DNA from: Providencia rettgeri
GTDB taxonomy: Bacteria; Pseudomonadota; Gammaproteobacteria; Enterobacterales; Enterobacteriaceae
DNA length: 64,000 bases
Assembly (NCBI RefSeq): GCF_023205015.1
Contig: NZ_CP096258.1
Span: 2,914,001-2,978,000, forward strand
Direction of reading: 5' to 3'
Each line of letters opens with the position of its first letter. Position 1 is the first letter of the stretch. Positions 6,214 to 16,000 of this stretch are shown here, one piece after another. The notes beneath the pieces are model-generated. The model saw only the letters and a program-made list of their open reading frames with translations, did no database searches and was not told where the DNA came from. Both the position numbers and the translations under genes were made by a program.

Positions 6214-7968
6214 ATGGATTTTTTATACGACGCTTTCTATATTTTTTACAGCCAAGTAATGACAAAAGCGCCTCTATTATTAGGCTTAGTCACATTTATT
6301 GGTTATTGGCTATTAAAGCGCGATGGCACGACCATTCTCAAGGGTACAATCAAAACAATTGTTGGTTTTATGCTAGTCGGCGTGGGGGCTAGTACCTTAG
6401 TTTCCAGCTTTAAACCCGTCATTGAAAAAATGTCTGAATACCACGGGCTGACAGGCTCAGTTATTGACCCATATACGTCAATGATGGCGACAATGGAAGC
6501 GATGGGTGATAACTACTCTTGGGTGGGCTATACCGTTTTATTAGCCCTCGCCCTTAACATTCTTTTAGTCCTTTTTCGCCGCGTGACGGGTATTCGTACC
6601 ATAATGTTGACGGGGCATATTATGTTTCAACAAGCAGGCTTGATCGCGGTTTTCTATTTTGTTCTCGGTTCAAGCATGTGGGAAACTATTCTATATTCCT
6701 CAGTTTTAATGGCACTGTATTGGGGGATTTCCTCCAATATTATGTTCAAGCCAACACAAGAAGTCACGGGAGGAGCAGGTTTTTCTATCGGCCACCAGCA
6801 ACAATTTGCCTCTTGGATAGCCACGAAAGTCGCACCTAAACTCGGCGATAAAAAAGATAGCGTTGATAACTTAAAACTGCCGAAATGGTTACATATCTTC
6901 CATGACAGCATTTCCGCCACCGCCATTGTAATGACCTTATTCTTTGGTGTGATCTTAATTTCCTTTGGTATCCCCAACCTACAAACCATGGCAGGGACTA
7001 CCCACTGGACCATTTATATTATTGAAACCGGTCTAAAATTTGCTGTCGCTATCCAAATCATTGTCACTGGCGTGCGAATGTTTGTTGCCGAGCTTTCTGA
7101 GGCCTTTAAAGGAATTTCCGAGCGAGTCATTCCTAACGCAGTGCTCGCCATCGATTGTGCAGCAATCTATGCATTCTCCCCTAATGCCATGGTATTTGGC
7201 TTTATGTGGGGGGCGATTGGGCAATTTGTTGCCGTTCTGGGTATGTTGGCATTTAACTCGCCAATTATGATTATCCCCGGTTTTATCCCAATGTTTTTCT
7301 CCAATGCCACTATCGGTATCTTTGCAAACCACTTTGGCGGTTGGAAAGCGGTCATGAAAGTGTGTTTTGTGATGGGGGTCATCGAAGTATTGGGTTCTGC
7401 TTGGGCAATTAGCTTAATTAACAGCCAAGGCACTGACTTCAGTGGTTGGATGGGTATGGCCGACTGGGCACTCGCCTTCCCTGTCATTATGCAAGGGTTG
7501 TCGTTCTCTAAAATGTTCTTCTTTGTGGTTGTCGCCTTAGCCGTTGTCTATATGTATTTTGCAGCGAAGAAATTACGGGCCGAAGAAGATGCCCAGAGCA
7601 CAAGCGAACCGGTCGTTAATACTAGCGAAGAAACCGAAACAGCCCCTATTGAGCATCATAGTGCTAAACCCGTACGTATTTTAGCTGTCTGCGGTAATGG
7701 GCAAGGCTCGTCCATGATGATGAAAATGAAAATTGGCCAGTATCTTGAGAAAAAAGGGATCCCACACATCATGGATTCTTGCGCAGTATCTGACTATAAA
7801 TCGAAATTAACAGCGACTGATATTATTGTCTCTTCTAAGCATTTAAGCTCAGAAATGGATCCAGGTGAGGGTAAGTTTATTCTTGGCGTACAAAATATGC
7901 TCAACCCCAACTCCTTCGGTGATGAACTACTCGATATCATACATACCAATTTTATCGGAAATAAATAG
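6214..7968 (+). CDS. ulaA: ascorbate-specific PTS transporter, EIIC-EIIB fusion (UlaA-UlaB)
   Basis: I start at the ATG at 6214 because AGAGG lies 7 nt before it; the in-frame TTG at 6196 has no such site. The 584 residues combine a multi-spanning EIIC of about 460 residues (ascorbate/SgaT type, e.g. IRTIMLTGHIMFQQAG and the GFSIGHQQQFASWIA loop), a charged linker, and a C-terminal EIIB with CGNGQGSS (Cys493 is the phospho-acceptor). E. coli carries these as separate UlaA and UlaB. The protein imports L-ascorbate across the inner membrane while phosphorylating it at position 6. The phosphate comes from UlaC, encoded next. First gene of the divergent plus-strand operon. Confidence 0.93.
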   Translation: MDFLYDAFYIFYSQVMTKAPLLLGLVTFIGYWLLKRDGTTILKGTIKTIVGFMLVGVGASTLVSSFKPVIEKMSEYHGLTGSVIDPYTSMMATMEAMGDNYSWVGYTVLLALALNILLVLFRRVTGIRTIMLTGHIMFQQAGLIAVFYFVLGSSMWETILYSSVLMALYWGISSNIMFKPTQEVTGGAGFSIGHQQQFASWIATKVAPKLGDKKDSVDNLKLPKWLHIFHDSISATAIVMTLFFGVILISFGIPNLQTMAGTTHWTIYIIETGLKFAVAIQIIVTGVRMFVAELSEAFKGISERVIPNAVLAIDCAAIYAFSPNAMVFGFMWGAIGQFVAVLGMLAFNSPIMIIPGFIPMFFSNATIGIFANHFGGWKAVMKVCFVMGVIEVLGSAWAISLINSQGTDFSGWMGMADWALAFPVIMQGLSFSKMFFFVVVALAVVYMYFAAKKLRAEEDAQSTSEPVVNTSEETETAPIEHHSAKPVRILAVCGNGQGSSMMMKMKIGQYLEKKGIPHIMDSCAVSDYKSKLTATDIIVSSKHLSSEMDPGEGKFILGVQNMLNPNSFGDELLDIIHTNFIGNK

Positions 7969-8036
7969 CCTAAGTCATAGGGATCGATATCGCTCACGAC
8001 GGTATCGACTTCCTTAACATTAAAAATAGGAACGCA

Positions 8037-8507
8037 ATGATGGGATTTAAACAATCACTAATCGACAATCATTCAATACAGCTGCAAGCATCCGCTGATA
8101 ACTGGCGTGATGCTATCAAAATAGGTACAGACCTGCTCATCGCTTCGGGTGCCATCAAACCCAGCTATCATGCGGCAATCATCAGCAGCGTCGAAAAGCT
8201 CGGCCCTTATATTTGCATCGCGCCTAACTTGGCCCTTCCCCACGCTAGGCCTGAAGATGGTGTACTAAAAACCGCCTTTGCTTTAGTCACACTAGAAAAA
8301 CCGATTATTTTTGAGGGCGAAGATGAACCCGTTGATGTACTGATCACCTTAGCGGGTAGTTCATCAGATGAACATATGGAAGGCTTGATGGAAGTGACTC
8401 GCGTCCTCGATGATGAGGACAGTGAAACCGGTGTCGACCTTGATAAATTACGTCGCTGCCGCACCATTGATGATGTTTATCAGGTTATTGATCAAGCATT
8501 ATGCTAA
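8037..8507 (+). CDS. ulaC: ascorbate-specific PTS EIIA component UlaC
   Basis: 156 residues, close to E. coli UlaC (154). The mannitol/fructose-type EIIA fold is shown by NLALPHARPEDG, with His69 as the phosphorylation site, and by PVDVLITLAGSSSDEHM in the second half. It passes phosphate from HPr to the EIIB domain of the transporter. It lies 68 nt after the transporter gene in the same operon. Two ATGs in tandem (8037, 8040) make the start uncertain by one residue. Confidence 0.93.
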   Translation: MMGFKQSLIDNHSIQLQASADNWRDAIKIGTDLLIASGAIKPSYHAAIISSVEKLGPYICIAPNLALPHARPEDGVLKTAFALVTLEKPIIFEGEDEPVDVLITLAGSSSDEHMEGLMEVTRVLDDEDSETGVDLDKLRRCRTIDDVYQVIDQALC

Positions 8508-8556
8508 TTTAATGATAATAAAAAGAATCATTAATTAGCGATAGAGGTAATCAACC

Positions 8557-9387
8557 ATGTATAAAGTATTAGCGCTTGACTTAGATGGCACCGTTTTAAC
8601 CCAAGAACACACTATCCATCCCGCAGTCAAACACGCGATCCATGAAGCAGCAAAGCAATGCCATATCATGATAGTCACAGGGCGCCACCACACCGCGGCC
8701 CGCCCCTATTATGATGAGCTTGGTTTAACCACGCCAATTATTTGTTGCAATGGTACTTATATCTATGATTACCAAAATGAAAAAGTTATCACGCACAATG
8801 CCCTTACCAAAGAGAATGCGCTTACTTTTATTGAACTGGCGCAACAGGACAAACTAAAAATGGTGATGTACATCACCGACGCCATGGTGTATTCAAAAAT
8901 CGATCCTATCGATTACATGAGCGCGATGGAGCAATGGGCTAACAACCCAGCCATGGCACATCCGCCAAAAATTTATCGCATTGATTCATTTGAAGAACAA
9001 GTCCAGCACGCTGACTATATTTGGAAGTTTGTCGTCGAAGGTGAACCCGCTACATTAGAGCGCTTCTTAAACTTGCCTTGGATAAAACACACTTTTAATG
9101 CAGAAAAATCATGGTCAAACCGTTTCGACTTTGCTGCAAAAGGCAATAACAAAGGAACGCGTTTAGCTGAATATCTCAACACACTGGGTTATGACTCAAA
9201 CCAAGTTATTGCTGTTGGTGATAATCACAACGATATCTCCATGATTGAGCTAGCAGGCTTAGGCGTTGCAATGAAAAATGCAGATGACACCGTGAAATCC
9301 CATGCGGATTTTGTTTGTGCGACAGATAACAATGGTGATGGCCTTGCGCGTCTAATACATGAAAATATTTTAGGACAATCACAATGA
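8557..9387 (+). CDS. HAD-superfamily Cof-type sugar phosphatase inside the ula operon
   Basis: 276 residues with the HAD motifs in order: DLDGTV (Asp8 nucleophile, Asp10), the TGR motif near residue 42, and GDNHND at 221-226, with a C2-type cap between. This matches the Cof/YidA subfamily of small-molecule phosphatases. The gene lies between ulaC and ulaD, and its stop overlaps the ulaD start (ATGA), so it belongs to the operon. E. coli ula has no phosphatase here. A role in removing excess sugar phosphate during ascorbate or 3-keto-gulonate use is an inference from position. Confidence 0.85.
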   Translation: MYKVLALDLDGTVLTQEHTIHPAVKHAIHEAAKQCHIMIVTGRHHTAARPYYDELGLTTPIICCNGTYIYDYQNEKVITHNALTKENALTFIELAQQDKLKMVMYITDAMVYSKIDPIDYMSAMEQWANNPAMAHPPKIYRIDSFEEQVQHADYIWKFVVEGEPATLERFLNLPWIKHTFNAEKSWSNRFDFAAKGNNKGTRLAEYLNTLGYDSNQVIAVGDNHNDISMIELAGLGVAMKNADDTVKSHADFVCATDNNGDGLARLIHENILGQSQ

Positions 9388-10031
9388 CAAAGCCTTTGAT
9401 CCAAATTGCTTTAGACCAAACCAACTTACCCGCAGCCCTCGAAGTGGCTGAAAATGTACACACTTTTGTCGATATCATTGAAGTGGGTACTATCTTAGCC
9501 TTTGCAGAAGGCATGAATGCGGTCGCGACTTTACGTCAAAAATACCCCAACCACATTCTGGTTTGTGATATGAAAACCACCGACGGTGGAGCCATTTTGT
9601 CGAAAATGGCATTTGAGGCAGGTGCAGATTGGATCACTGTTTCAGCCGCAGCGCATATTGCCACAATTGCTGCCTGTAAAAAGGTTGCCGATGAATTTAA
9701 TCGTGAAATCCAAATTGAAATCTATGGTAATTGGACGTTTGAAGATGCCAAAAATTGGGTCGAACTTGGGATTTCACAAGCGATTTATCACCGTTCTCGC
9801 GATGCCGAACTTGCTGGTATTGGCTGGGCAAATGAAGATATCGAAAAAATGCGTAAACTGTCTGATTTAGGGTTAGCGCTCTCAATTACTGGCGGAATAG
9901 TCCCTGAAGACCTTCATCTATTTAGCGGTATCAAAGCGAAAGCCTTTATTGCAGGCCGTGCATTAGTCGGTGAGAAAGGCAAAAAAACGGCAGAAGCACT
10001 AAGAGAGCAGATTGACCGTTTTTGGAATTAA
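9384..10031 (+). CDS. ulaD: 3-keto-L-gulonate-6-phosphate decarboxylase UlaD
   Basis: 215 residues (E. coli 216), an OMP-decarboxylase-superfamily (beta/alpha)8 barrel. Asp11, Glu33, Asp62, Lys64 and Asp67 (DMKTTDGG) fall at the known UlaD active-site positions. It decarboxylates 3-keto-L-gulonate-6-phosphate to L-xylulose-5-phosphate with Mg2+. It is coupled to the preceding phosphatase gene by a 4-nt overlap and is last in the operon, followed by a strong terminator. The later epimerases UlaE and UlaF are not encoded next to it. Confidence 0.94.
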   Translation: MTKPLIQIALDQTNLPAALEVAENVHTFVDIIEVGTILAFAEGMNAVATLRQKYPNHILVCDMKTTDGGAILSKMAFEAGADWITVSAAAHIATIAACKKVADEFNREIQIEIYGNWTFEDAKNWVELGISQAIYHRSRDAELAGIGWANEDIEKMRKLSDLGLALSITGGIVPEDLHLFSGIKAKAFIAGRALVGEKGKKTAEALREQIDRFWN

Positions 10032-10057
10032 TAAGCTTTAATTAAGTCACTATACTC

Positions 10058-10089
10058 ACCCTAACCTAATAACATCAATAGGTTAGGGT
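10058..10089 (+). terminator. terminator of the ula operon
   Basis: A perfect 11-bp stem (ACCCTAACCTA / TAGGTTAGGGT, loop of 10 nt) is followed by TTCGTCTTGTCTTCG. It lies 26 nt after the ulaD stop. Confidence 0.75.
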
Positions 10090-10153
10090 TTCGTCTTGTC
10101 TTCGTTCTATCAGGTTAAAACGAGTCGATCATGCACTTAATATTCTTTTATAC

Positions 10154-12820
10154 TTATCTTTTTGATAAAAAATTATTGACAAGTTGAGTCGGTTGCCAAT
10201 GACTCTTTATTTTTTCAACATCATCAATTCCACCACTCATATATTCATCTTGCAACCGCATTTCTGCTAAAGTATTCACTAAATACTCAAGTTTTTGCGC
10301 TGTTGTGTACTTTCGGGCTCCTGGTAATACATTATGATGAATAATGACTGGCTCTTGACTATTTTTGTGTTGGATAAGTGTGAGCTTATAACCGGACTCA
10401 GAGCTATAAATATAGTGAACTGTTTCAGTTTGGTTATCAGGTTCTATTATTTCCGGTATTCTATTAAAGCTAATTAAGTGTATCCTATCTTTATCATTGT
10501 AGTGACGAATAACACTCGACCCGCTGAACTCCCCATTAACAATAAATATATTTTCCCCTTCTTGGTCACTCAACAGCCCACTATGGCCATTAGCGATAAG
10601 TACATCATTTCCAGCACCACCGTATAAATCAATATTGCCTTCCTCTGCATACAAGACATTATGGCCAGCTTTACTGTGCGTCATAGATAAACTTCCTGTG
10701 CCCATATTGGCTTTAAATACTCGTCCATGTTGGCTTTCATCTATAATTTTTTGTTGATGACCTGTGAATTGCATAACTAACTGAGAAGGTTTTGAATCCT
10801 TTTTAATATGGACCTCCGGTAAAGATAAATCCATTATTGCGTGCTTCGAGTTTTCGAAAAAGCCTTTAAAAGCAAACATCGGCTGCCATGGTAATAATGG
10901 CGATTCTCTTTGCCAATATTGCTTATGCTCCGCCAGATACCTGACCATGTGGCTCATACTTTCTTTGACATCATTTGGAATATTATCAGGGAGCCTATGA
11001 TAATGGTGAATATGATTTTTATTTATTTCATCTGAAGATATTTTTTTTATTTTCACCTCGCGTAGTTTTGAAACTGACGTAAAAACTTGATACCGTACAC
11101 CACTTTCTTCTATTTCTTTATATGTCTCATTAAAATGCATTAAATGAATATTATTAATCCCATTGTTATCATTAATAACTGTTATCCCACGGCCTTTAGA
11201 ACCATCCACAATATAGTGGTCATTACCATCATTGCCATTTAAGGTATCATTGCCTAAGTCTGATAATAATAAATCCCCTTGTATACTACCCTCGACAAAA
11301 TCATTCCCAGCACCACCATATAAAACATTCATTCCTTCATGAGCAGTGATTTTATCGTTACCATTTCCACCATTAGCAATCACACCCAAATAACTATAGT
11401 TATAGATTATATCATCGCCATCTAATGCATCAATAATCGCATTTTGATAAGTCTCTCCTCTTCTATGGTAAAGTTCATCAGATTGTTGAGTCAATAAATC
11501 GGGTCTTTTTTCAGTAACTATTTCATGCCCTTCTTTCTTTAGATTTATCTTAAATAGATTATCATTCGCATCCTTTACATATATATGTTGGAATTCTGTA
11601 TTTTCATAGCCTATAAATTTGATATTCAATTTTTTATCATTAAACATATTGGAAAAATATATTGACTGACCACCTGTACGTAACTGTTTTCCATATTCAT
11701 CAAATAATTTTATAAAAATACTATTATCGCGCCCATCTCTTCCTTTCATATTACTAAGGTCGATGGTCAATTCCGATTGTTCAAGCCCCCCCGGTTTTAA
11801 TTGATAAATATCATCCCCTTTTGTTGCTATAATATAGCTATTTCTATTTACCATAGTTAAGTTATCATCACGATGACTACCTGTGTACGTTAAGTTTTTA
11901 ATATTCCCATTAGGATTAAAATAACCCCATATTGGAGATGAATACCCCCATATTGGAGATGAATACCCCTGATTATTAATAATCATATTTTTCATTTCTT
12001 GATTGATTATGACTTTATCATTCTCAGTTCGCCTTTTAAGGTGATCTTTATCTTGAAAATAGCTAATCTCATAAATCTTATCAAAATTCGTCTTATTTCC
12101 ATGATTCATTGGCGTAGGTATTAAACTGAAACCATCATGAGTATATAGTTGATAATGATGTTTTAATACTTTTCCATCTGGTGAGTTCTGATAAACATTT
12201 TTTAATGTTAAATTCAACTCTAAAACATCTGTGGTTTTATAAGGCGATTTTGTTTTAATTGTTAATACAAGGTCATTATCCACTACCCTTACATTAACGA
12301 TCTCCTTTAGCGTATAACCTAAGTGAACGTCACTCTGGCTTTTTGTTGTTTCAACAATTCTTGCATTTAATTTAGTTATTTTTTTGTTTTTAATATTCGT
12401 CCATTGATAACGGCGCAGATAATAACTATCATCGCCATCTCCACCTCGCGCAACCCCCGACCGAAAAATAAGATGATCGTTTCCATCATATCCATTCATC
12501 GAGGCTTTCATCTCACCTGCATCTAATACATTATTTTCTTTATTCCCTTTTATAAATAAATTTGATTTTATACTCCCTGAAAAAACAACATTTTTAGTCT
12601 TCGCCAATTTAATTTCATGCCCTTTCACTTTACTTAAATGAAGATCATTTTTCATTAAATTAATATATATTGATTTTTTATCAATGTAATTTGAAGCATC
12701 AATTTCATTTTCGAAAGACATTCCCATCTTTAATTTATTTATAGCATCCATATTAACTCGCTTAAAATTGCCATGAATATAAATCACTAAGCCATTCACT
12801 GTCTTAGCACTATTTAACAC
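10154..12820 (-). CDS. RTX-repeat (hemolysin-type calcium-binding) protein, function unknown
   Basis: 888 residues from a GTG at 12820, or 865 from the ATG at 12751 (MDAINKLKMG); neither start has a strong ribosome-binding site. Glycine/aspartate nonapeptide motifs are scattered along it: GYDGNDHL, GGDGDDSY, GGNGNDKI, GGAGNDFV, GNDGNDHY and GGAGNDVL. Such motifs form calcium-bound beta-rolls in proteins exported by type I secretion. No signal peptide, protease or lipase motif, or pore-forming region is evident, and no type I secretion genes lie nearby. The region around residues 640-700 resembles the spacer segments of large Morganellaceae RTX proteins, but I cannot name the family. The gene is AT-rich compared with purL next door, which suggests acquisition. 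It could be an exported toxin, an adhesin or a remnant of a larger one. Confidence 0.7.
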   Translation of the reverse strand: MLNSAKTVNGLVIYIHGNFKRVNMDAINKLKMGMSFENEIDASNYIDKKSIYINLMKNDLHLSKVKGHEIKLAKTKNVVFSGSIKSNLFIKGNKENNVLDAGEMKASMNGYDGNDHLIFRSGVARGGDGDDSYYLRRYQWTNIKNKKITKLNARIVETTKSQSDVHLGYTLKEIVNVRVVDNDLVLTIKTKSPYKTTDVLELNLTLKNVYQNSPDGKVLKHHYQLYTHDGFSLIPTPMNHGNKTNFDKIYEISYFQDKDHLKRRTENDKVIINQEMKNMIINNQGYSSPIWGYSSPIWGYFNPNGNIKNLTYTGSHRDDNLTMVNRNSYIIATKGDDIYQLKPGGLEQSELTIDLSNMKGRDGRDNSIFIKLFDEYGKQLRTGGQSIYFSNMFNDKKLNIKFIGYENTEFQHIYVKDANDNLFKINLKKEGHEIVTEKRPDLLTQQSDELYHRRGETYQNAIIDALDGDDIIYNYSYLGVIANGGNGNDKITAHEGMNVLYGGAGNDFVEGSIQGDLLLSDLGNDTLNGNDGNDHYIVDGSKGRGITVINDNNGINNIHLMHFNETYKEIEESGVRYQVFTSVSKLREVKIKKISSDEINKNHIHHYHRLPDNIPNDVKESMSHMVRYLAEHKQYWQRESPLLPWQPMFAFKGFFENSKHAIMDLSLPEVHIKKDSKPSQLVMQFTGHQQKIIDESQHGRVFKANMGTGSLSMTHSKAGHNVLYAEEGNIDLYGGAGNDVLIANGHSGLLSDQEGENIFIVNGEFSGSSVIRHYNDKDRIHLISFNRIPEIIEPDNQTETVHYIYSSESGYKLTLIQHKNSQEPVIIHHNVLPGARKYTTAQKLEYLVNTLAEMRLQDEYMSGGIDDVEKIKSHWQPTQLVNNFLSKR
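11925..11966. repeat. 21-bp tandem duplication inside the RTX gene
   Basis: Two identical 21-bp units starting CCCCATATTGGAGATGAATA encode GYSSPIW twice in a row, with a partial third GY. The repeat is in frame. Confidence 0.85.
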
Positions 12821-12928
12821 TCAATAATTTAACATTTAATTTATTTTTTAATTAAAAAGTTAATCTGATATATCAAAAAATTCATTCACAAAATAAATTA
12901 AAAATTAATTAATATTTAAATAATAAAA

Positions 12929-12972
12929 AAGCACCCTATCATTTTGGCTTTATACCTCATGATAGGGTGCTT
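12929..12972 (-). terminator. terminator of purL
   Basis: A perfect 14-bp stem (arms 12929-12942 and 12959-12972, core GCACCCTATC) is followed on the minus strand by six Us. It lies 57 nt beyond the purL stop. The remaining sequence between here and the RTX start is AT-rich, with no recognisable feature. Confidence 0.9.
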
Positions 12973-13028
12973 GTATTCAAATTAGCGTAAAGACTAATTT
13001 GCTTAGAGACTAATTGCTTAAATGCGAA

Positions 13029-16000
13029 TTAGCCTAATTGCTTACGTGCATTACGGAAAATGCGCATCCACGGGCTGTCTTCTCCCCAATTTTCAGGGTG
13101 CCATGAATTGCTCACAGTACGGAAAACACGCTCAGGGTGCGGCATCATGATCGTTGCTCGGCCATCTGTTGAGGTCACCGACGTAATACCATTAACTGAG
13201 CCATTCGGATTCGCTGGGTATTGCTCGGTCACTTGGCCATAGTTATTTACGAAGCGCATTGCCACCAGCCCATTATCTTCTAGTTGCTGTAAATGCGCGG
13301 CTGCACGTGCTTCCACTTGACCTTCACCATGAGAAACCGCTATTGGCATACGAGAGCCCGCCATGTCTTGCAGTAACAGCGATGGGCTTTTTGCTATTTC
13401 AACTAAGCTAAAACGCGCTTCAAAACGTTCAGAACGGTTACGCACAAAACGCGGCCAGAACTCAGCACCTGGGATAAGCGAATGCAAGTTCGACATCATC
13501 TGGCAGCCATTACATACTCCCAATGATAAAGTGTCTGCACGGTTAAAGAACGCAGCAAATTCATCACGGACTTTATTATTGAACAAAATAGATTTTGCCC
13601 AACCCTCGCCTGCACCTAATACGTCCCCATAAGAGAAACCGCCACAAGCCACTAATGTTTGGAATTGCTCCAAAGACAAGTTACCCACAAGTAAATCACT
13701 CATATGCACATCAACCGCATCGAAACCAGCACGGTCGAAAGCGGCAGCCATTTCCACATGGGAGTTCACGCCTTGTTCACGTAAAACAGCCACTTTAGGA
13801 CGCACACCTGACAAAATAAACGGCGCTGCAATGTCTTCTTCAATGTCATAAGTCAGTTTCACATTCAAGCCAGGGTCTTGATTATCCTGCTTCATCGCAT
13901 GTTCTTCGTCTGCACACACTTCGTTATCGCGCAAGCGCTGCATTTGCCAAGTGGTTTCAGCCCACCATTGACGTAATAAGCTACGAGACTCACGATACAC
14001 AACCGTGTCACGGCTATTGATGATCACGACATCATCCTGTATTGCAGCACCTAAATAATGAACACAGCCTGCAAGCCCTGCTTGCTCAAAGCATTCTGCC
14101 ACATACGCTCTATCCGCTTCATTAACTTGAATGACCGCGCCTAACTCTTCGTTAAATAATGCCGCTAAGGTATCTTCATCGAATGAACTGATATCGACAT
14201 TTATACCGCAGTGACCCGCAAAAGCCATTTCCACTAACGTGACGAATAAGCCACCATCTGAGCGGTCATGGTAGGCTAATAATTTTTGCTCTGATAATAA
14301 CTTCTGAATGGTATTAAAGAAGCCAAGCAATACTTCTGGATTGCGTACATCCGGGGCTTTATTACCTAATTGACGATATACCTGTGCTAGCGCAGAACCG
14401 CCTAATGCGTTATTACCTTGCCCAAGGTCAATCAATAACAAGGCATTATCTTTAATTGTTTTTAATTCAGGTGTCACGGTTAAGCGAACATCTTCAACAC
14501 GCCCGAATGCGCTGATCACCAAGGAAAGTGGCGATGTCATTTCACGCTCTTCACCATCCTGCTGCCAACGCGTTTTCATTGACATAGAGTCTTTACCAAC
14601 AGGAATGGTTAACCCTAACGCAGGGCAAAGCTCTTCCCCTACCGCTTTAACCGCTTCATATAAACCGGCATCTTCCCCTGGGTGCCCGGCTGCTGCCATC
14701 CAGTTTGCAGAAAGTTTTACACGTTTAAGATCTTGCACATAAGAGCATGCTAAGTTAGTTAAGGCTTCACCTACCGCCATACGCGCCGACGCGGCGAAAT
14801 CCACTAAAGCCACTGGCGTTCTTTCACCAATTGACATGGACTCCCCGTAGTAGCTATCTAAACTCGCAGCCGTGACCGCACAGTCAGCGACAGGGATCTG
14901 CCATGGGCCGACCATCTGATCACGGGCAACCATACCTGTAACGGTGCGATCCCCAATGGTAATTAAGAATGTTTTTTCAGCTACAGCGGGTAAATGCAGA
15001 ACACGTTTTACCGCTTCATTTAAATTAATCGCCGTTCTGTCTAATGAATCTGGCTCTGCCTTTAATGTTTTCACATCACGCAACATTTTGGGTGTTTTGC
15101 CTAATAAAACATCCAGTGGCATATCAATCGGCTGGTTTGCAAAATGTTCATCATTCAGCGTTAAATGACGCTCTTCAGTGGCTTCCCCAATGACGGCGAA
15201 CGGTGCCCGTTCACGTTCACAAATCGCAGTAAATACAGGAAGTTGCTCAGGTGAAACCGCCATGACATAACGTTCTTGTGACTCATTACACCAAACTTCT
15301 AGCGGGCTCATACCTGGCTCATCATTCAGGATCTTACGTAATTCAAAACGCCCACCACGGCCACCATCATTCACCAGCTCAGGCATGGCATTCGATAAAC
15401 CACCCGCACCTACGTCATGGATAAATAAGATAGGGTTATCGTCGCCAAGCTGCCAGCAACGGTCGATCACTTCTTGGCAACGGCGTTCCATTTCAGCGTT
15501 ATCACGCTGTACTGAAGCAAAATCGAGGTCCGCATCGGATTGGCCTGATGCCATGGATGAAGCGGCTCCACCACCTAACCCAATATTCATTGAAGGGCCA
15601 CCCAGTACAATGAGCTTAGCACCGACCGTAATTTCACCTTTTTGTACGTGGTCTGCACGGATATTCCCTATGCCGCCTGCCAACATAATGGGTTTATGAT
15701 AACCACGTAACTCTTCACCATTGTGGCTATTGACCTTTTCTTCATAAGTACGGAAATAGCCTAATAACGCAGGACGGCCAAACTCATTGTTAAATGCCGC
15801 CCCCCCTAATGGCCCTTCCATCATAATATCCAAAGCGGTCACAATGCGCTCTGGCTTACCAAAATCTTCTTCCCAAGGCTGTTCAAAACCAGGAATACGT
15901 AGGTTAGAAACCGAAAAACCGACTAAGCCCGCTTTTGGCTTCGCGCCGCGACCTGTTGCGCCTTCATCACGAATTTCACCACCAGAGCCTGTTGCTGCTC

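Noticed and set aside
12830..13028. glmY small RNA after purL
   Set aside because: In E. coli glmY is near purL and glrK, but here only a terminator and AT-rich sequence follow purL.
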